A stretch of DNA of 44,880 nucleotides from Treponema sp. Its GTDB lineage: Bacteria > Spirochaetota > Spirochaetia > Treponematales > Treponemataceae. The position numbers and the translations under genes were made by a program. A model generated the notes under the pieces. That model worked only from the letters and a program-made list of their open reading frames with translations, was not told the DNA's origin and ran no database searches. How positions within the stretch are numbered: position 1 is the first letter of the stretch; each line of letters begins with the position of its first letter. This document shows, in pieces, positions 41,383 through 44,880 of the stretch. The stretch is from assembly GCA_016296655.1 (NCBI GenBank), contig JAEDIW010000019.1:1-44880 (forward strand), given 5' to 3'.

Positions 41383-42649
41383 ACTGTCTTACAGAACAGG
41401 CAAATTCATGGCTGCTGCATTTGCAGCAGCAGGCCTTTTTCTTTTTACCTCATGCATGGACGACTCACGGCAGACTGTCGTAATCTGGACAAGCCGTAGC
41501 GAAATCGTTCCGTATGCAGAAGTTTTCAATGCGTCGCAAAATAAAATCAAGGCTCTTGTCCTGTACAAGAAGAATCCTGTCGAGTCGTTGCCCGCCACAA
41601 AAGATGAAGTTCCGCCGGATCTGGTAATCGGTAGTTTTATGCGTACAGAACGAAAGCGACGCCAGTTCCGTTCCCTAAACTACCTTTTTACAACTGGCGA
41701 AGTAAATGAGTCTGTTTTTTATAACAACTTGCTTGACAGCTGTAAAAAAAACGAGTCCATATATCAGATTCCTGTAAGCTTTAACATTCCAGCCATAGTT
41801 TTCACAAAAGAACATGAAGAATTTGTAAAAGAAGCCTACATGCTTACACTGGAGCAAATTCAGGAAGCTGCAACTCTGTTCAACAAAAAAAACAAAAACG
41901 GGCTTTACACTCAAATGGGCTTTGCGCCCCAATGGGAGCCTCAGTTTCTGTACATGGCAGCAAAAATCAGGGACTGCAAATTTGAAGAATCTGGAACATC
42001 GTTTTCCTGTAATCTGGAAGCACTGTCAGAAACCGTAGATTTTCTTAGAGATTGGACTACAAAAAATGGTTCTCCAATCGAAGAACAGGATTTTGCCTTT
42101 AAATATTTGTACACTCCGCAGTACAAACAGTTGCTGTCAAAACACTGCCTTTTTTCATTTATGACAAGTGACAAGCTTTTTGCGCTTTCACAAGCACAGC
42201 TTGAAACAGTTGATTTCCGTTGGATTCACAAAAACAATAAAATTCCTGTAGATGATTCGATGATTACTATGGGACTTTACAACAAGGCAAAGCACAAGTC
42301 CAATGCAGAAGAATTCATAAAATGGTTTTTTACAGAAGAAGCCCAAAAGCAGATGATGGAACACGTTCATCAGATGAATTTAAATGTTTCAACTTTTGGC
42401 ATTGCAGGCGGTTTTTCTTCCCTAAAAGATGTAACAGAAAAGGTTTTTCCGACCTATTATAATACACTGCTCTCAAATGCTCCTGTAGCAGAACTGCTCA
42501 TGCCACCTGCAGTCCTGCCTCTGCGCTGGGAAAGTCTGAAAGACAAAGTAATAATTCCTTACATTGCTGACTCCATAAATAGTAATGCAGAAACAAAAGT
42601 CCGTAGTATAGAGGAAAGAACCAGCGACTGGACCAAACAGATTTTTTGA
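41354..42649 (+). CDS. ABC-type solute-binding lipoprotein (family 1)
   Basis: The 431-aa product carries a lipoprotein signal (MAAAFAAAGLFLFTSC, lipobox FTSC). Family 1 binding-protein features follow: TVVIWTSRSEIVPYAEVFNAS, DLVIGSFMRTE, QIPVSFNIPAIVFTKEH, LTLEQIQEAATLFN and MITMGLYNKAKHKSNAEEFIKWFFTEEAQKQM. These proteins bind sugars or other small solutes for ABC importers. No permease genes follow, so it is an orphan here. The start at 41354 overlaps the aminotransferase by 29 nt; ATG 41408 would give a shorter signal without overlap. Neither has a strong SD. Confidence 0.88.
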   Translation: MKLLKNLHNKLSYRTGKFMAAAFAAAGLFLFTSCMDDSRQTVVIWTSRSEIVPYAEVFNASQNKIKALVLYKKNPVESLPATKDEVPPDLVIGSFMRTERKRRQFRSLNYLFTTGEVNESVFYNNLLDSCKKNESIYQIPVSFNIPAIVFTKEHEEFVKEAYMLTLEQIQEAATLFNKKNKNGLYTQMGFAPQWEPQFLYMAAKIRDCKFEESGTSFSCNLEALSETVDFLRDWTTKNGSPIEEQDFAFKYLYTPQYKQLLSKHCLFSFMTSDKLFALSQAQLETVDFRWIHKNNKIPVDDSMITMGLYNKAKHKSNAEEFIKWFFTEEAQKQMMEHVHQMNLNVSTFGIAGGFSSLKDVTEKVFPTYYNTLLSNAPVAELLMPPAVLPLRWESLKDKVIIPYIADSINSNAETKVRSIEERTSDWTKQIF

Positions 42650-42657
42650 TTTTTTTA

Positions 42658-42684
42658 TAAACTTTCAAAATCCTATACCGAAAA
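42658..42684 (+). promoter_or_regulatory. Sigma-28 (FliA)-like promoter
   Basis: TAAACTTT (42658-42665), 11 nt, and ACCGAAAA (42677-42684) match the FliA consensus TAAAGTTT-N11-GCCGATAA at 7/8 and 6/8 positions with exact spacing. It lies 89 nt before the start of the small protein at 42774. Activity is inferred. Confidence 0.5.
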
Positions 42685-42703
42685 TATTAATAGCTCAAGA
42701 CAA

Positions 42704-42727
42704 GAACCTGAGATACAGTGCAGGTTC
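42704..42727 (+). repeat. Hairpin in the leader of the 42774 gene
   Basis: GAACCTG (42704-42710) pairs with CAGGTTC (42721-42727) around a 10-nt loop, between the sigma-28-like promoter and the RBS. It may instead be the 3' hairpin of the upstream lipoprotein gene; no T-run follows. Confidence 0.45.
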
Positions 42728-42773
42728 CCCTAAAGTTAAAAAGTTTTGCAGCTGAATGTTGCCGGGGGATTTT

Positions 42774-43169
42774 ATGGTTTCTTCTAACATCCGAACGCTA
42801 AATGCATACTCATACAGTAATATTTCTCACTCAAGCGGTGCAAGCGGAAAACTTTATGTTCCTGTCAATCCAAATTCAGTTTTATATGCACAGTTTAACC
42901 ATGTTTCAGGTGTGCCTGCAAAGCAAGGCCAGAATGGTGTTTCTATAAGCAAGATTCAGATTTTAAATACTTTAATTGATAACTTGAGCCGGATAAAAAA
43001 ATCTGCTGTAACTGAGAAAAATCCTGTAATGAGTGACGCTCAGGCCGAAGTTTTAATAAAAAACTATCAGGCTCAAATCCAAAGCGCAACACAGTCTGCA
43101 AAATCAACACCTTATGCCCTTGCCGGTGTACAACCAATGGCAGGTTCACTTTTTCAGATAGATGCCTGA
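42774..43169 (+). CDS. Small conserved-looking protein of unknown function
   Basis: The 131-aa product has no signal peptide or membrane helix. It has a Ser/Asn/Tyr-rich N-terminus (LNAYSYSNISHSSGASGKLYVPVNP). A central VLYAQFNHVSGVPAKQGQNGVSISKIQILNTLIDNL follows, then a helical, Gln/Ala-rich C-terminus. The Q-N-G-V-S-I-S-K helix region looks conserved-protein-like. The start at 42774 has GGGGGA 4 nt upstream; an ATG at 42756 is in frame but unsupported. A FliA-like promoter suggests a motility link, but nothing in the protein proves it. Confidence 0.7.
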   Translation: MVSSNIRTLNAYSYSNISHSSGASGKLYVPVNPNSVLYAQFNHVSGVPAKQGQNGVSISKIQILNTLIDNLSRIKKSAVTEKNPVMSDAQAEVLIKNYQAQIQSATQSAKSTPYALAGVQPMAGSLFQIDA

Positions 43170-43187
43170 ATCTCAAAACAACTGGCT

Positions 43188-43270
43188 AAGTGCTGGAACA
43201 GTGCGCAGCAGCCACTGGAACGAAGCGCAGCGTAGTGAAGCGGCCGAGGGTAACCGAGCTGTGTAAGCAC
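43188..43270. repeat. GC-rich palindromic element, family C copy 2
   Basis: AAGTGCT (43188-43194) and AAGCAC (43265-43270) bound a GC-rich stretch with CACTGGAACGAAGCG, AGTGAAGCGG and GGTAACCGAGC. Layout and word content resemble the element at 4172-4259. The following DNA to the pckG promoter is AT-rich without genes. Confidence 0.5.
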
Positions 43271-43339
43271 GCTCTGCAGATGCATGCAGCCCCAAATATA
43301 ATTTGAGTTTAATTTAACTTCACAAATCGTTTCATATCA

Positions 43340-43368
43340 TTGAATTTCAGAAAAGAAATCATTATTAT
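43340..43368 (+). promoter_or_regulatory. PEPCK gene promoter
   Basis: TTGAAT (43340-43345), 17 nt, and TATTAT (43363-43368) predict a start near 43376 and a leader of about 130 nt. Confidence 0.55.
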
Positions 43369-43407
43369 TGTAGTAATCGGTTTTTGCCGCAAATGTGTAC
43401 ATCTAAG

Positions 43408-43494
43408 AAGCAGTTCTGCCATAAGGTGTAACTGCTTGCATTCAGAATAAAATCTGGGTGCCGTCAGGTGCTCTGGCGCTTTTTTATTTTTTTT
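43408..43494 (+). promoter_or_regulatory. PEPCK leader with terminator-like hairpin before the RBS
   Basis: AAGCAGTT/AACTGCTT (43408-43415/43430-43437) forms a strong hairpin. A small CAGA/TCTG pair follows. GGTGCC/GGCGCT (43457-43462/43475-43480, two wobble pairs) is then followed by T6AT8 (43480-43494). The SD GGAGGA starts at once after the T-run, so this is an attenuator-like arrangement. No known riboswitch consensus was recognised. Confidence 0.5.
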
Positions 43495-43505
43495 GGAGGA
43501 GTTAT

Positions 43506-44880
43506 ATGGAACTCAATGACATCAAGAATGCCAAAATCAAGGCATGGATTGACGAATGCGTTAAAATGTGTGAACCAGACAATGTTGTAGTTTGCGACGG
43601 TTCAAACGCAGAATATGACCGCTTAATGCAGAAATGTGTTGATGCAGGTCTGGCAACACCACTTGCAAAGAAACCTCACAGCTTCCTGTTCCGCTCACTG
43701 CCAAGTGACGTAGCACGTGTTGAAGCTCGTACATTCATCTCATCTGTAAAAGAAGAAGATGCAGGTCCAACAAACCACTGGATTGATCCAAAAGAACTTA
43801 AGGCAACTATGACAAATCTTTACACAGGTTGTATGCATGGCCGTACAATGTATGTAATTCCTTTCTGCATGGGTCCTCTTGGTTCACCAATCGCAAAATA
43901 CGGTGTTGAACTTACAGACTCTGAATACGTTGTACTTAACATGGATATCATGACACGTGCAGGTGAAAAGGTATGGCAGTATCTGGATGACAACTTTGTT
44001 CCATGTCTCCACTCAGTTGGTAAACCTTTGAACAATGGTGAAACAGACGGTGGAATCTGGCCATGTGCAGATGTTGAACACAAATATATTTCTCAGTTCC
44101 CTGAAGAACACCTTATCTGGTCTTATGGTTCTGGATACGGTGGAAACGCTCTTCTTGGAAAGAAATGTTTTGCTCTCCGCATTGCAACTGTTATTGCCCG
44201 TGAAGAAGGCTGGCTTGCTGAACACATGCTTATCCTGAAGCTCACCAATCCTAATGGCGAAGTTAAGTATGTTACTGGTGCATTCCCAAGTGCATGTGGT
44301 AAGACAAACCTTGCTATGCTTATTCCAACAATTCCTGGCTGGAAGGTTGAAACTGTCGGTGATGATATTGCATGGATGAAATTCGGCAAAGACGGACGCC
44401 TTTATGCTATCAACCCTGAAGCAGGATTCTTTGGTGTTGCACCAGGAACAAGCGAACAGTCAAACAAAAACGCTCTTATTTCTGCTTCTAAAAACACAAT
44501 CTTTACAAACTGTGCTCTTACAGAAGATGGAGATGTTTGGTGGGAAGGAATTGGTTATCCTGCAAAAGGTAATCTTGTTGACTGGAAAGGCAATACACGC
44601 CCTGCATTCCCTAAGGACAAGGCTCCTAAAGGTGAAGAAATGGCTCACCCAAATGCACGCTTTACAGCTCCTGCAAAACAGTGTCCATGTATCGCTTCTG
44701 ACTGGGAAAGCCCGGAAGGTGTACCAATCAGTGCAATTCTCTTTGGTGGACGCCGCCCTTCAACTGTACCACTTGTACATCAGGCTCGTTCTTGGGAACA
44801 CGGTGTATTCCTGGGTTCTATCGTAGGTTCAGAAATTACAGCAGCTTCTACAATCAACGCTGCAGAAGTTGGTAAAATCC
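43506..44880 (+). CDS. pckG: Phosphoenolpyruvate carboxykinase (GTP), cut by the window end
   Basis: PEPCK interconverts oxaloacetate + GTP and PEP + CO2 + GDP. In succinate-forming anaerobes it usually runs toward oxaloacetate. 458 codons are visible and the gene continues past the window. The GTP-type family is recognised from FPSACGKTNLAML (P-loop with the mobile-loop Cys), YGSGYGGNALLGKKCFALRIA, TVGDDIAWMKFG, GYPAKGNLVDWKG, FTAPAKQCPCIASDW and ISAILFGGRRPSTVPLV. The ATG at 43506 has GGAGGAG 5 nt upstream, directly after a terminator-like leader. The full family length is about 600 aa, so some 140 residues are missing at the edge. Confidence 0.95.
   Translation, partial: MELNDIKNAKIKAWIDECVKMCEPDNVVVCDGSNAEYDRLMQKCVDAGLATPLAKKPHSFLFRSLPSDVARVEARTFISSVKEEDAGPTNHWIDPKELKATMTNLYTGCMHGRTMYVIPFCMGPLGSPIAKYGVELTDSEYVVLNMDIMTRAGEKVWQYLDDNFVPCLHSVGKPLNNGETDGGIWPCADVEHKYISQFPEEHLIWSYGSGYGGNALLGKKCFALRIATVIAREEGWLAEHMLILKLTNPNGEVKYVTGAFPSACGKTNLAMLIPTIPGWKVETVGDDIAWMKFGKDGRLYAINPEAGFFGVAPGTSEQSNKNALISASKNTIFTNCALTEDGDVWWEGIGYPAKGNLVDWKGNTRPAFPKDKAPKGEEMAHPNARFTAPAKQCPCIASDWESPEGVPISAILFGGRRPSTVPLVHQARSWEHGVFLGSIVGSEITAASTINAAEVGKI

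Noticed and set aside
43376..43505. Assignment of the PEPCK leader to a known riboswitch class (c-di-GMP, glycine, preQ1)
   Set aside because: The characteristic conserved nucleotides of these classes could not be found by eye.
1..44880. tRNA, rRNA, CRISPR arrays, phage genes or IS transposases
   Set aside because: No cloverleaf, rRNA segment, regularly spaced direct repeats, or transposase/integrase motifs were recognised in reading both strands.

Overview
The window looks like chromosome of a host-associated or rumen-type Treponema (Spirochaetota). This is inferred from gene content and protein style, not from a database search. Base composition is AT-rich with poly-A/poly-T intergenic DNA. 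Several lipoproteins and outer-membrane barrels are present. There is a moxR-DUF58-bat operon of the spirochaete/Bacteroidetes kind, a ThrRS without a TGS domain, a hybrid-kinase phosphorelay, a FliA-like promoter, and mixed-acid/pectin metabolism genes (ackA, GTP-type PEPCK, kduID). No rRNA, tRNA, CRISPR array, IS transposase or phage gene was found.

Layout. 1-8.3 kb: a protein joining an Isf-like Fe-S flavoprotein to an outer-membrane-type barrel; ilvC with a structured leader; cdd (-); an unknown protein (-); rnhA on an apparently leaderless transcript; then two lipoproteins and a small outer-membrane protein. 8.5-10.4 kb: thrS (-). 10.7-17.7 kb: a redox locus. A periplasmic lipoprotein with two covalent-FMN domains and a fumarate-reductase-like FAD domain (-) faces an operon (+) of a DsbD_2/TauE-like membrane protein, a NapH-like polyferredoxin, an exported glucodextranase_C-like/TPR protein, a LytTR regulator and a DUF3021-like membrane protein. 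18-21 kb: an unknown coiled-coil protein translationally coupled to an OppA-like binding protein. 21.3-23.8 kb: ackA and a glycerate-dehydrogenase-like enzyme. 24.2-26 kb: kduI-kduD (-) behind a palindromic operator. 26.3-30.4 kb: a double-receiver regulator, a soluble hybrid histidine kinase and a PHP phosphatase, all overlapping. 30.5-32.7 kb: DksA-like (-), infA (+), J-domain (-) and Smr (-). 32.8-40 kb: the Bat operon (-) with BatB-BatC and BatD-SH3 fusions. 40-44.9 kb: aminotransferase, solute-binding lipoprotein, a small protein behind a sigma-28-like promoter, and the start of the PEPCK gene behind a terminator-like leader.

How genes work together. The 10.7-17.7 kb locus is readable as an electron path: polyferredoxin/DsbD-like membrane proteins move electrons outward to the flavinylated reductase, which reduces an unknown acceptor. 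KduI/KduD and ackA fit growth on pectin-derived uronates with acetate as an end product. The bat genes form one envelope-associated AAA/VWA machine.

Between genes there are at least three families of palindromic, often GC-rich repeats. Family A: a GGACAAGGGATTG-type head and a GGAAAGCCCGG + hairpin + TGGCCCC tail. Family B: MITE-like, GGGGCTGTCC...GGACAGCCCC. Family C: GTGCT...AGCAC. Two B copies sit inside A copies, one B copy serves as the ackA terminator, and one A copy is read in frame upstream of batD. These repeats, the recurrent -10-to-ATG spacing of 6 nt (leaderless starts), and the redox locus are the most interesting parts of the window.
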